Part shown: one piece after another, positions 23,453 to 38,400 of the stretch
Position numbering within the stretch: position 1 is the stretch's first letter
Layout of the letters: every line of letters starts with the position of its first letter
Assembly: GCA_035318785.1 (NCBI GenBank)
Contig: DATHDZ010000341.1
Span: 22,447 to 86,446 of the forward strand
DNA from: CAIYRG01 sp035318785
Lineage (GTDB): Bacteria; Pseudomonadota; Alphaproteobacteria; Micropepsales; Micropepsaceae
Length of the DNA: 64,000 nt
Direction: 5' to 3'
Program-made: the position numbers and the translations under genes
Notes under the pieces: generated by a model
The model's input: only the letters and a program-made list of their open reading frames with translations
What the model was told of the DNA's origin: nothing
Databases searched by the model: none

Positions 23453-24904
23453 TCAGCGCGGGAGGTCTGATGAACCCATCAGGAATTGATCGACCGCACG
23501 CGCGGCCTGGCGGCCTTCGCGGATCGCCCACACCACGAGCGATTGCCCGCGTCGCATGTCGCCGCAGGAGAAGATTTTCTCGACCGTCGTTTGATAGTTG
23601 ACGACGTTCGCCTTGACGTTGCCGCGCCCATCCAATTCGACCCCCGCCTGGTCCAGAAGTCCGCGCTTGCGCGGGCCGACAAATCCCATGGCAAGAAGCA
23701 CAAGATCGGCCTTCAGAGGAAAACCGCTTCCTTCCATCTCCTTCATCTGGAAACGGCCCGAAGTGTCTTTCACCCATTCGACGCGCACGCATTCGAGCGC
23801 CTCGATCCTCCCTTTGGCTCCGACCGCGCGTTTGGTCAGCACAGCCCAGTCACGGTCGCAGCCTTCCTCCTGCGAAGAGGACGTGCGCATCTTCAGCGGC
23901 CAATCGGGCCAGGTCAGCGCTTTGTTTTCCTTCTCTGGCGGCTGCGGCAAAATCTCGAGCTGCGTGATCGAAGCGGCACCCTGCCGGTTGGCGGTACCGA
24001 TGCAGTCCGAACCCGTGTCGCCGCCCCCGATGACAATGACATGCTTGTCCTTCGCCGTGATGGTACCGCGCGGCGCGGCGCGGGATTCATCATCACCCGC
24101 CACGCGCTTGTTCTGCTGCGTCAGATAATCCATAGCGAAATGGATACCGGTAAGCTCGCGGCCCTGCACCTCCAAGTCGCGCGGTGCTTCGGCGCCGCAC
24201 GACATCACGATGGCGTCGTAGCTTTCCATCAGAGATTTCACCGAGATGGTCACGCCCACTTCGACACTGGGGCGGAACTCGACGCCTTCGGCTTCCATCT
24301 GGCGCATACGGCGGTCGATGTGCCGCTTCTCCATTTTGAAATCGGGAATGCCATAGCGCAGCAGCCCGCCGACCCGGTCGCTCTTCTCGAACAACGTCAC
24401 CGCATGCCCGGCGCGCGCCAATTGTTGCGCGCACGCAAGCCCCGCGGGGCCAGAGCCAATCACCGCCACGCGCTTTCCGGTTTTCTTCGGCGGGAGATAG
24501 GGATGAATCCAGTTCTCCTCCCAGCCGCGGTCGACGATCTCGCATTCGATCGTCTTGATGGTCACCGGATTGTCGTCGATGTTCAGCGTACAGGACGCCT
24601 CGCAGGGCGCAGGACAGATGCGGCCGGTGAATTCCGGGAAATTGTTGGTGGAATGCAGCGTTTCCAGCGCCACCTGCCACTGATCGCGATAGACGAGGTT
24701 GTTCCAGTCCGGGATCATGTTGTTGACCGGACAGCCGGTGTGACAGAACGGAATGCCGCAATCCATGCAGCGTGCCGCCTGCGTCGCTACTTCCGCATAG
24801 GGCAGCGGCTTGACGAATTCCGTCCAGGTCTTCTTGCGTGACTCGGGCTTTTCATAGCCGCGGTCGTGGCGCGCGATTTCCATGAAGCCGGTCGGTTTAC
24901 CCAT
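23453..24904 (-). CDS. gltD: Glutamate synthase (NADPH) small subunit
   Basis: A 483-residue FAD and iron-sulfur protein that passes electrons from NADPH to the large subunit for glutamate synthesis from glutamine and 2-oxoglutarate. Cys46, Cys49, Cys54 and Cys58 in CMDCGIPFCHTGC and a second Cys cluster near 97-106 hold the Fe-S centres. FAD and NADPH motifs are AVIGSGPAGLACAQQLAR and VIVIGGGDTGSDC. The length is normal. It follows gltB on the same strand after 128 bp; a few ORFs antisense to it are shadows. Assimilation of ammonium is the housekeeping role. Confidence 0.97.
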   Translation of the reverse strand: MGKPTGFMEIARHDRGYEKPESRKKTWTEFVKPLPYAEVATQAARCMDCGIPFCHTGCPVNNMIPDWNNLVYRDQWQVALETLHSTNNFPEFTGRICPAPCEASCTLNIDDNPVTIKTIECEIVDRGWEENWIHPYLPPKKTGKRVAVIGSGPAGLACAQQLARAGHAVTLFEKSDRVGGLLRYGIPDFKMEKRHIDRRMRQMEAEGVEFRPSVEVGVTISVKSLMESYDAIVMSCGAEAPRDLEVQGRELTGIHFAMDYLTQQNKRVAGDDESRAAPRGTITAKDKHVIVIGGGDTGSDCIGTANRQGAASITQLEILPQPPEKENKALTWPDWPLKMRTSSSQEEGCDRDWAVLTKRAVGAKGRIEALECVRVEWVKDTSGRFQMKEMEGSGFPLKADLVLLAMGFVGPRKRGLLDQAGVELDGRGNVKANVVNYQTTVEKIFSCGDMRRGQSLVVWAIREGRQAARAVDQFLMGSSDLPR

Positions 24905-25033
24905 GATTCAGCCAGACAATTTCAAGATTTGCGTTCGTCGGGAATGAAATTCCAGTAAGCCATCTTGTCTATCGGCTTTCCGGCAACCGGTTCAAGGAAA
25001 TCCTGCCGCGGCATAAGGACGGACGCGCGGCCA

Positions 25034-29668
<4,635 letters not shown>

Positions 29669-29791
29669 TCAAACAATCCCAATTGTATCCGGCCGGGAGG
29701 CCTTTCCAACCTCGCGACCTAGCAGGCTCTTCAACCTACCGCAATGCAACAACTTAGCTCATGAGGCGACCGCTGCAAGCGGCGCTTTTGC

Positions 29792-31036
29792 CTAATCCTG
29801 AAGCGCCTCGCGGTGCAGCTCCAGCGAGCGCCCCATGGCAAGATACGCGAGGGTCGCCACGAGCGGTGGGATGGCGGCAAACAGGAAGATGGTGCGGATG
29901 TCCACATGGGTCGAAAGCAATATGCCGCCGACCACGGGACCGACGATCGAACCGATTCGTCCCACGGCCAACGCCCAGCCGACGCCGGTGGCCCGAATCG
30001 ATGTGGGATAGAATTTCGCCGCGACACCATTGTTGCAGTTCTGCGCGCCGACCGTGCCGATGCCGATGCCGAACGCCATCACCATGGTAAAGGCGACCGC
30101 CGAGCCGGCCAGACCGATGCCGGCGATGCAAAGTGCGGCGATGATGAAGGCGACGGGCAGAACGCGCTGCGGGCCGTAGCGATCCACCAGCGGACCCATG
30201 GCGAAAGCGGCGGCGACGCCCGCGAACTGGACCACCGCGGTCGCGATCACGGCGTAATATTCCGCAACGCCCTGGGCCCCGATGGTCGTTGGAAGCCAGC
30301 TGGTGAGGAAGAAGAGCTCCATCAGATTGGCGAAGAAGATGATCCACAGCAGGATCGTGATCCGTGCCCGTCCCTCGCTGAACAGGCGGCCGACGGGGAT
30401 TTTCGGCTTGGATTCGCCCTGTGGCACGTAAGATTCGGGCATGGCGACGACGAGAACCGGCCATAGGACCAGGGCCAGGCCACCGCAGAAGATAAGCACC
30501 GATCCCCAGCCATAGGCCGGGATGAGCCAGGCCGCGATGATCCCGCCGAAACCCGCACCGATGGAATAGAAGGAGAACATGGCGGCGACCGCAGAGGCAC
30601 GCTTGGCGTTGGGGCTGAACTCGGCGGTGATGGCAATGGCGTTCGGCATGGCGCCGCCGAGGCCAAAGCCCGTGAGGAGCCGAAGCACGATCAGGGCCGG
30701 CAACGTTTCTACGAATGCCGTGGCAATCGTCAGGATGGCGAAAGCAATGACCGAATATAGCACGACGCGCCGGCGGCCATAGGAATCCGCAAGCGGCGCG
30801 ATCAAGAACCCGCCAAACATCATGCCGACGAGCCCGGCGGCAATCGCCAGCGTGAGGGAGCCAGGTGCCACCCCCCAATCCCTCGCGATGCCAGGCACCA
30901 CATAACCCATGAGCTGGGCGTCATAGCCCTCGACGAACATGGTCGCGGCACAAAGCGTGAGGGCCACCCAGCGAAGGCGCCTGCGGGGCTCTGCGGCGGG
31001 CACGGCTTCGGCAATTGTGGCGTTGGACACGGGCAC
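29792..31036 (-). CDS. MFS transporter, aromatic acid:H+ symporter (AAHS)-like
   Basis: A 414-residue 12-segment MFS protein. The cytoplasmic loop between helices 2 and 3 has the form APLADSYGRRRVV, and helix 1 carries the acidic VEGYDAQLMGYVVPGI, typical of AAHS carriers such as PcaK and BenK that import aromatic acids with protons. The annotated start is GTG at 31036; GTG at 31030 has better spacing to the AAGGAGG ribosome site. It follows the DHA2-type carrier by 27 bp on the same strand, and both are divergent from the reductase/aldolase/decarboxylase-like cluster, so uptake of that pathway's substrate is likely. Confidence 0.9.
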   Translation of the reverse strand: MPVSNATIAEAVPAAEPRRRLRWVALTLCAATMFVEGYDAQLMGYVVPGIARDWGVAPGSLTLAIAAGLVGMMFGGFLIAPLADSYGRRRVVLYSVIAFAILTIATAFVETLPALIVLRLLTGFGLGGAMPNAIAITAEFSPNAKRASAVAAMFSFYSIGAGFGGIIAAWLIPAYGWGSVLIFCGGLALVLWPVLVVAMPESYVPQGESKPKIPVGRLFSEGRARITILLWIIFFANLMELFFLTSWLPTTIGAQGVAEYYAVIATAVVQFAGVAAAFAMGPLVDRYGPQRVLPVAFIIAALCIAGIGLAGSAVAFTMVMAFGIGIGTVGAQNCNNGVAAKFYPTSIRATGVGWALAVGRIGSIVGPVVGGILLSTHVDIRTIFLFAAIPPLVATLAYLAMGRSLELHREALQD

Positions 31037-31053
31037 CCCTCCTTACGGGTGCC
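31032..31053 (-). promoter_or_regulatory. Hairpin presenting the ribosome site of the AAHS-like gene
   Basis: On the minus strand GGCACCC and GGGTGCC pair as a 7-bp stem with an 8-base loop GTAAGGAG that contains the Shine-Dalgarno core. The downstream arm overlaps the first start codon. This may tune translation of the second gene of the two-transporter unit. Only the pairing is observed. Confidence 0.4.
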
Positions 31054-31063
31054 GGCCGCCGCT

Positions 31064-32491
31064 CTATTCGGCCGCGCTCCGGTAACCCGACACTTGCCAG
31101 CCGTCATCCGGCTTGAGGCGCCGGAACCCTATCGCCGAAGTCGCCATTAGCAAAGCGATGGTGATGAAGACGATTCGGAAATCCCCGACCGTGATCGGCC
31201 CCAAGCCCGACAAGACGGCGAGGAGGCTGGCGCTGATCCCGACCCCGAGGCTCTGCGCCAATCTCTGAGCCAGAGCAAATATGCTGGTGGCCTTGGACAT
31301 CTCCTCGGGCGGCACATCGGAATATGCCAGCGCGCCCATCCCGATCATCTGCCCGGAGCGCAGCACGCCGAACGTGAAGAGATAGACCGCGATGAGGATA
31401 TGCGGCGTTGTTGCCTCGAACAGGGCGAAACCGGCCATGAGCAGCGAACTCAGGGTCAGGCCGGCCAGAAACACGGCGCGAAAGCCGAAACGTTTCACCA
31501 GATGCGAGACCCAGACGCGCATGCTCATGGCGCCGGCGGTATTCAGAAAGGTGAGCAGGCCGGACTGAAACGGGTTGAGACCAAAGCCAACCTGCAGCAA
31601 AAGCGGCATCAGGAAGGGCACGGTCGCGATGCCTGCCCGGATCACATTGCCCGCGAGGACGGCCACGGAAAATGTCCGTCCTCGAAACATGCGCAAATCC
31701 AGCACCGGATTGGGGTGGCGGGCGGCATAGAAGGAATAACCGGCGAGGATCGAGGCGGCGCCTGCGAGAAGCAGCGTCTCGGTCACCGCATCGAGCGTGT
31801 GGCGGCCGAGATTTTCGATGGCGAACTGCCCGATTCCAAGGCCGACCGCGATGATGAGGAATCCGGGAATGTCGAAGGCCGAGGGTCGCGGCATGCGGAC
31901 GTCGGGAATGAATTTCAGCGCCAGCGCGATCCCGATGAAACCGATCGGCACATTGATGAAGAAATTCCAGTGCCATGAGAAATAGGTGGTGATGAACCCG
32001 CCCACCAGGGGCCCCATCGTCGGGCCCAGCATGCCGGGAAGCATGTAATAGCTCATCGCCTTCATGAGCTGATCCTTCGGGAACGTGCGTGTCAGGATCA
32101 GGCGGCCGACCGGCGTCATCATGGCGCCGCCGAAGCCCTGCACGATCCGGCTCATCACCAGGGCAGACAATGTTTCCGACAGTCCACACAACACCGAGCC
32201 CAAGGTGAAGAAGCCGATGGCGCTGCAGAAAACGAAGCGCGCCCCGAACCGGTCGGCGATCCAGCCGCTGATCGGAATGAAGATCGCGAGGCTGATCAGA
32301 TAGGAGGTGATCGCCGCACTCATCTGGGACGGCGACACCTGGAAGCTCGCCGCCATTTGCGGCAGCGAGGTCGAGATGATGGAGGAATCCAGGCCGTCCA
32401 TGAAAAAGGCGCCGGCGATGACCGTAGGTACGATCCGCGACATTTGCGCGCTGGGCGGTTCGGTACGTCCTGAATCCAATTCCGTGACCAA
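31064..32491 (-). CDS. MFS transporter, DHA2 (EmrB/QacA) family
   Basis: A 475-residue carrier with about 14 hydrophobic segments. It has the DHA2 features MDGLDSSIISTSLPQMAASF in helix 1 and the loop motif WIADRFGARFVF, followed by RIVQGFGGAMMTPVGRLIL (motif C-like area). Such proteins expel drugs or toxic aromatics in exchange for protons. TTG at 32491 is the longest start; ATG at 32443 is an alternative that would begin close to helix 1. It is the first gene of the minus-strand pair and could protect the cell from pathway intermediates. Confidence 0.88.
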   Translation of the reverse strand: MVTELDSGRTEPPSAQMSRIVPTVIAGAFFMDGLDSSIISTSLPQMAASFQVSPSQMSAAITSYLISLAIFIPISGWIADRFGARFVFCSAIGFFTLGSVLCGLSETLSALVMSRIVQGFGGAMMTPVGRLILTRTFPKDQLMKAMSYYMLPGMLGPTMGPLVGGFITTYFSWHWNFFINVPIGFIGIALALKFIPDVRMPRPSAFDIPGFLIIAVGLGIGQFAIENLGRHTLDAVTETLLLAGAASILAGYSFYAARHPNPVLDLRMFRGRTFSVAVLAGNVIRAGIATVPFLMPLLLQVGFGLNPFQSGLLTFLNTAGAMSMRVWVSHLVKRFGFRAVFLAGLTLSSLLMAGFALFEATTPHILIAVYLFTFGVLRSGQMIGMGALAYSDVPPEEMSKATSIFALAQRLAQSLGVGISASLLAVLSGLGPITVGDFRIVFITIALLMATSAIGFRRLKPDDGWQVSGYRSAAE

Positions 32492-32668
32492 TAAGGATGA
32501 GCGGTCTATGCGGCGCCGATGCGCCTTCCGTCAAGCAGCGCGCACAACCGAAAGCCGCGGTGTGGCCGTTTGCCCTTCAACATCGGGTCAGACGGCGTCA
32601 TATAGGCTTGAATAGAGCGTGGCTGCGCGGCAGAACGTACCCGCCCACATAACGGCCAGGAAGACGGC

Positions 32669-33634
32669 TTGTCGGAAAGCTCCAATATCCCGCCCGAATC
32701 GATCGAGGTCGTGCTCACGAGCGTGCGCATGGCGGCGCGGGACACCAATCTCTACACCTTCGAGCGGCCTGATCGCGGACCGCTGCCGGGCGCCGAGCCG
32801 GGGTCCCATATCGGCGTCATCCTGGCAAACGGAATCGAGCGGCAATATTCCCTTCTTCATGCCGGGCCGGAGCTCTCGGAATATACGGTCGGGGTGAAGC
32901 GCGACGCGAACAGCCGCGGCGGTTCGCTCTACATGCACGATCAGCTGCGAGTCGGTTCGAAGATTTTCATCGTGCCGCCGCGCAACAATTTCCCGCTGAA
33001 GGAAGATGCCCAGATGGTCGTGCTGCTGGCCGGCGGCATAGGCATCACGCCGATCTATTGCATGGTCAAACGGCTGATCGCGAAAACGCGGCCCTGGGCG
33101 CTTTACTATTCCTGCCGTTCGCGGATGGACGCGGCGTTCTTCGGCGAACTGTCGCAATATCAGGAGGCGCATTTTCATTTCGACGACGAGGAAGAGGGGC
33201 GCTTTCTGAACGTCGCGGCCATCGTCGAAAACCTGCCGAAACACGCCCATCTCTATTGCTGCGGTCCGGCCCCCATGCTCGCCGGTTTCGAGGCGGCGAC
33301 GGCGCATTGGCCGCCCGAGCAGATCCATGTCGAATATTTCACGCCGAAATTCGCCGCCGCACAGGGAGGCGGTTATGTCGTGGAGCTCGCGCGCTCAAAA
33401 CGCGAGCTGACCATTCCGCCCGGAAAATCCATCCTGCAGGCGGTGCGCGAAGCCGGCATCCAGGTACCGCATTCCTGCGAGGAAGGCGTGTGCGGCGCCT
33501 GCGAGACGCGCGTGATCTCCGGCATCCCCGATCATCGCGACACCATCCTGACCGAGCAGGAGCGCAAAGAGAGCGCAACCATGATGATCTGCTGCTCCGG
33601 CTCCAAGAGCCCGCGCCTCGTTCTCGACATTTGA
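32669..33634 (+). CDS. PDR/VanB family oxidoreductase (oxygenase reductase)
   Basis: A 321-residue reductase of the phthalate dioxygenase reductase type: FMN-binding barrel first (RQYSLLHAG), NAD-binding domain next (LLAGGIGITPIYCM), and a plant-type [2Fe-2S] ferredoxin at the C-terminus (SCEEGVCGACETRV and a late Cys in MMICCSGS). It moves electrons from NADH to a Rieske oxygenase. It starts with TTG at 32669. No Rieske oxygenase gene is adjacent here; the two at 60.4 and 61.7 kb are natural partners, since they lack their own reductase. It is followed by the RraA-like gene after 9 bp. Confidence 0.92.
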   Translation: MSESSNIPPESIEVVLTSVRMAARDTNLYTFERPDRGPLPGAEPGSHIGVILANGIERQYSLLHAGPELSEYTVGVKRDANSRGGSLYMHDQLRVGSKIFIVPPRNNFPLKEDAQMVVLLAGGIGITPIYCMVKRLIAKTRPWALYYSCRSRMDAAFFGELSQYQEAHFHFDDEEEGRFLNVAAIVENLPKHAHLYCCGPAPMLAGFEAATAHWPPEQIHVEYFTPKFAAAQGGGYVVELARSKRELTIPPGKSILQAVREAGIQVPHSCEEGVCGACETRVISGIPDHRDTILTEQERKESATMMICCSGSKSPRLVLDI

Positions 33635-33643
33635 GGAGCCGCG

Positions 33644-34321
33644 TTGTCCGAAGACACCCAGATCGATCCCAAAGACGCCGTGCGACGCTTGCGGCGTCTG
33701 GATTGCTGCGCGGTTTCCGATGCGCTCGATCGGCTGAAGCTCGGCAGCGTGGTGAGCGGCGTACCTCAGCAATCGGGCGACACCCGCATTGCGGGGCGCG
33801 CTGTCACGGTGAAGCTCGGCATAGGCACCGGACCCAAAGGCCCGCCTCGTCATCTTGGCACCGCTGCCGTGGATCGGGCCGGGCCCGACGATGTCATCGT
33901 CGTCGAGCAACGCTCGGGCATCGAAGCGGGTAGCTGGGGTGGCCTGCTTACGCTTGGCGCCAAGCTCCGGGGCGTCGCGGGAGTCGTCTGCGACGGGCCG
34001 GTACGGGACATCGATGAGGCGCGCGCGCAGGGCTTTGCGATTTTCGCGCGCTCACTGACAGCCAGGACCGCGCGCGGCCGGATCGTCGAACTCGGCACCA
34101 ATGTGCCCGTTCTATTTGAAACCGTAAAAGTCGAGCCGGGCGATTACGTCATCGCGGATCGGAGCGCGGTGATCTTCATCGCCGCCGCCTACATCGCGCG
34201 CGTGCTCGATGCCGCCGAAACCATCGCCGCCAAGGAAGCCGCCATGGCCAAGGCGCTGATGGCAGGCGAACCCATCAGTCAGGTGATGGCCGCCGATTAC
34301 GAACACATGCTGACGCGCTGA
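33644..34321 (+). CDS. RraA-like / 4-hydroxy-4-methyl-2-oxoglutarate (CHA) aldolase family
   Basis: A 225-residue protein of the RraA-like fold. GVVCDGPVRDIDEARAQGF holds the Asp/Arg pair used by HMG/CHA aldolases, and VVEQRSGIEAGSWGGLLTLGA is the phosphate/carboxylate-binding area. Members in aromatic clusters cleave 4-carboxy-4-hydroxy-2-oxoadipate to pyruvate and oxaloacetate at the end of the protocatechuate 4,5-cleavage route. The TTG start at 33644 follows GAGGAG. Neighbours support this aldolase role over RNase E inhibition. A regulator-like function cannot be excluded from sequence alone. Confidence 0.85.
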   Translation: MSEDTQIDPKDAVRRLRRLDCCAVSDALDRLKLGSVVSGVPQQSGDTRIAGRAVTVKLGIGTGPKGPPRHLGTAAVDRAGPDDVIVVEQRSGIEAGSWGGLLTLGAKLRGVAGVVCDGPVRDIDEARAQGFAIFARSLTARTARGRIVELGTNVPVLFETVKVEPGDYVIADRSAVIFIAAAYIARVLDAAETIAAKEAAMAKALMAGEPISQVMAADYEHMLTR

Positions 34322-34358
34322 ACGATACCGCTATCATAAGCAAAACCCGAGGGGACCC

Positions 34359-35345
34359 ATGTCGCAATTGAACCTTTCCATCGCCACCACGGATTACGAT
34401 CACTTCCGCGATTTCCGATTGGGCTTCGTCAAAGCCGAGGGGATCGACCACACCTGGCTCAATCTCGGCCATCACGAATGTTTCGCGCGCTTCACCGCGA
34501 ATCGCGAATTCGATCTGTCGGAATTGTCTTTCGCCAAATTCTCGACCCAGGTAACTCGCGCGGATTCCGACATTATCGGCCTTCCGGTGATCTGCTCGCG
34601 GCTGTTTCGCTTCAGCTCGTTCTACGTCAACAAGAAGAGCGGCATCAAAAGCGCGAGCGATCTGAAGGGCAAGAAAGTCGGCTCGCCGGAATGGGCGCAT
34701 TCGGCAGCGGTCTATATGCGCGGCTGGCTGCACAATGAGATGGACGTGAAACTTACCGATGTCCACTGGTACCAGGCAGGCGCCAATGCGCCGGGGCGCG
34801 AGGAGAAAGTGGAGCTCAATCTGCCCAAGGGGCTGAAGCTCACGCGCGTCGCCGACAAATCCTTGAGCGAGATGCTTGCCGCGAACGAAATCGACTGCGC
34901 CATCATCGCCCGCCCGCCGACCTGTTTCCTGGAGGACCATCCCGATGTGGTGCGCCTCTTCCCGAATTATCTGGAGATGGAAGAGGAATATTACGAGCGC
35001 ACCAAAGTGTGGCCGATCATGCATATCATCGCGATGAAAAAATCGATCCTCGACGAGCATCCCTGGGCGGCGCGCAATCTCTACAACGCATTCCTGGAAT
35101 CCAAACGCCGCAGCATCGAGCGCATTCTCGATCCCGCCGTATCGCGCTATCCGGTGCCGTGGCTGACCACCTATGCGCGCAAGATGCGCGACCGGTTCGG
35201 CGATCTGTATCCCTATGGCATCGAAGAGAACCGGCCGACCTGGGAGCAGATGGCGCTCTATACGTTTCAGCAGGGCATCGCCCACCGGCAGTTCAAGCCG
35301 GAGGAAATCTTCCCCAAAGGCATCATGACCAAAGTCGTGATCTGA
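34359..35345 (+). CDS. 4,5-dihydroxyphthalate decarboxylase-like protein, NMT1 fold (copy 1)
   Basis: A 328-residue cytosolic protein of the NMT1/THI5 binding fold in the branch annotated as 4,5-dihydroxyphthalate decarboxylase. Characteristic parts are GIKSASDLKGKKVGSPEWAH, the AVYMRGWLHNEM helix, and the C-terminal YGIEENRPTWEQM. There is no signal peptide. In phthalate breakdown this enzyme forms protocatechuate. It lies 37 bp after the RraA-like gene, with a good AGGGGACC ribosome site. Two further close paralogues sit at 53.2 and 62.9 kb, so the three probably act on different hydroxylated acids. The assignment of substrate is inferred. Confidence 0.8.
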   Translation: MSQLNLSIATTDYDHFRDFRLGFVKAEGIDHTWLNLGHHECFARFTANREFDLSELSFAKFSTQVTRADSDIIGLPVICSRLFRFSSFYVNKKSGIKSASDLKGKKVGSPEWAHSAAVYMRGWLHNEMDVKLTDVHWYQAGANAPGREEKVELNLPKGLKLTRVADKSLSEMLAANEIDCAIIARPPTCFLEDHPDVVRLFPNYLEMEEEYYERTKVWPIMHIIAMKKSILDEHPWAARNLYNAFLESKRRSIERILDPAVSRYPVPWLTTYARKMRDRFGDLYPYGIEENRPTWEQMALYTFQQGIAHRQFKPEEIFPKGIMTKVVI

Positions 35346-35411
35346 TGGAGTCTTGCTTCGACGAGAATGGACAAGCTAACCCATGTCATTCGCGCGAACG
35401 CGACGGCGCCT

Positions 35412-38400
35412 TCACAGCATGAAATCGCCGGCGACGAGCGAGCCAACGCCATCGACGGCGATGCTGAAATCCGCCACGCCATCGCCATTGAGATCGCCTG
35501 AAACGACAAGGTCCGGCCCGTTGGTCGCATAACGCAGCTGTCCGGCGGCGTTTGTGAACGCGGCCGCGCCGATGAAAGTGAACGCCTGGTTGCCGGCGAG
35601 AAGGGTGTTGGCATCGAGGCCCGAGACATCGATTCTGTCGGCTTCCGCGTGGCTGAAATCGACAAGCGTGTCGAAGGTCGGCCCGGGGGCGATATCGGAT
35701 AGGCTCGCGAAGATAAACCTGTCCGCTCCCGTGCCGCCTGTCAGCGCGTCGGCGCCGGCGCCACCGGTGAGAGTGTCATTGCCGATACCGCCGAGCAGTT
35801 GATCGTCGCCCGCAGCTCCGATGAGGGAATCATTGCCGAGGCCGCCATCCAGCGTGTCGTTGCCGATCGCGCCGCTGATGATATTGGCAGAATCATTGCC
35901 GGTGCCGGTGAAGGCGACCGTACCAGTATAGGTCAGGTTCTCGAGATCGGTGCCGAGAGTGTAGCTAGACAAAACCGTCTTGACCACATCGGTTCCGCCA
36001 CCGGGAGCCTCCGTCACCAAATCGCTCACGCTGTCGACGATGTAGAGGTCGTTGCCGGAGCCCCCAGCAAGCGTGTCGTTTCCAGTGCCGCCGTCCAGCG
36101 TGTCATTGCCGGCGCCACCATTAAGGCTGTCGTCATCGGCTCCGCCAAGAAGCGAGTCATGGTCATTGCCGCCCGTGAGCGTGTCGCCGCCGATGCCGCC
36201 GATCAGCGAGTCATTGCCGATACCGCCATCCAGCGCATCATTGCCGGTTCCCCCGGTGATGGTGTTGGCGAGATCGTTCCCGGTGCCCGTGAATGTGCCA
36301 ACGCCTGTATAGGTCAGGGCCTCCACATTGGCGTTGAGCGAAAAGGTGGAAAGGATCGTTTTGACCGTATCGGTTCCTGCGCCAAGCGCTTCGTTGACCT
36401 GATCGGCGACACTATCCACGATGTAGCTGTCATTGCCGGCGCCTCCGGCCAGCGTGTCATCGCCAGTCCCGCCGTCGAGCGTATCATTGCCAAGCCCACC
36501 ATCAAGACTGTCATTGTCGGCGCCGCCGAGAAGCGAGTCATTGTCGTTGCCGCCCATCAGCGTATCGCTGCCGGCCCCAGTGTTCAGCGTATCGTTGCCG
36601 ATGCCGCCGGAGAGCACATCATTGCCGGAGCCGGAGAGAATATTATTGGCAAGATCGCTGCCCGTACCCGAGAAATCGCCCGCGCCGGTGTAGGAGAGGT
36701 TCTCCACATTGGCCGCCAGCGTGAGGGCGCTCAGTGCGGTGAGGACCAGGTCCGTTCCAGAGCCGCTCGCCTCAACGACCAGATCGAGTGCGTTATCGAT
36801 TTTGTAGGTGTCATTGCCGATCCCACCGGCCAGCGTGTCCGCTCCGGCACCGCCGTCGAGCGTGTCATTGCCATCAAGAGCTGAGAGGCTGTCATTCCCG
36901 GCACCGCCCGTCAGGATATTGGCAAGGGCATTCCCGGTGCCCGAAAAATCGCCCGATCCAGTGAAGGTGAGATTCTCGATATATGCTCCGAGAACATAAG
37001 CGTCGGCCGAAGCAAAGACCGTATCGGTTCCCCCATTCGCCGCCTCAACGATCACATCGCCCGCATTGTCCACCAGATAGCGGTCATTGCCCGTTCCGCC
37101 GGCCAATGTGTCGGTTCCCGCACCGCCATCGAGCGTGTCGTTCCCTGAAAGGCCCGCGAGACTGTCATTGTTCGTCCCGCCGGTAATCAGATTGTCACCG
37201 CCTGTACCGGTTCCGATGAACGCCCCCAGCCCGATGAATGTTAGCGTCTCAACATTGCCGGTGAGCGTGTAGGCCGCGAGCGTCGTGAAGACGGTATCCG
37301 TGCCTTGACCACCGCTTTCGGTCACCACATCGGCAGCATTGTCCACGACGTAAGAGTCGTTCCCCAATCCGCCCGCCATGGAGTCGGCGCCGGCGCCACC
37401 ATCAAGGGAGTCGTCCCCGGCTCCGCCAACAAGGCTGTTGTTCCCGCCATTGCCTTGCAGCGCGTCGTTGAACGCCGATCCGATAAGGTTCTCGATATTG
37501 ACCAGGGCGTCGCCCTGGGCATCGCCGCCGCTGGCGAACCCTGTCGCAAGGCTGACATTCACGCCCGCCGCAGACGCCGCGTACGTGGCCGTGTCGATGC
37601 CGCCGCCGCCGTCGAGCGAATCTGCGCCGCCGAGGCCTGCCAGGATATTGTTGCCGCTATTGCCGGTGATCGCGTTGGTAGCCCCGTTGCCGGTGCCGTT
37701 AATGTTGGTGGTTCCGGTCAGCGTCAGATTCTCGAGATTGGCTCCCAGCGTATAGGTGATCGAGGCCTGGACACTGTCCGTACCTTCTCCAGCATTCTCC
37801 GTAACGATGTCACCGGTCGAGTCGACGACATAGGTGTCATCCCCCAGCCCGCCGAGCATCGTATCGGCGCCGGTGCCGCCATTGAGCGTGTCGTTGCCGC
37901 CGAGCGCGTTGATACTGTCACTGCCGGCCGCGCCGTTGATGTTGTCTTCCTCACCCGTGGGAAGGGGCTGACCTGCGACAGTGGTGGTTGCATTGATGAT
38001 GTTGTTCGCAGATGTGCCGGTGATGGTGACGCCGGCGACGTTGGTCACCGCGATGGTGAAGCTCTGCGAGCTCGTCAGCGTGCCGTCCGAAACCTGGACA
38101 ACGATGTTGTGGCTGGTCGCCGTTTCGAAATCGAGCAGCGCCCCGTTTGCCACGCTGACAACGCCCGTCGAAGCATCGATCGCAAAGCGGCCCCCGGCAT
38201 TATCCGTGAGCGAATAGATGAGTGTGCCGCCGTCGATATCCGTCGAGAATGCGGTGATCCCGACGAGTGCGCCGTTCGCCATATTCTCCGCGACGCCGTT
38301 CGCCGCGGCATTGCCATCCACCGGCTGCGACGGCGCATTGTTGAGAAGCTGGTTCGCGGCGAACGTGCCGTCGGAGAACTGAAATTTCTCCACGTCGGTA

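Noticed and set aside
35799..36884. Long open frames and repeated short units opposite and within the RTX gene, resembling a CRISPR-like array
   Set aside because: The repeat unit is 27 bp and codes for calcium-binding nonapeptides in one frame; there are no equal-length unique spacers and no cas genes.
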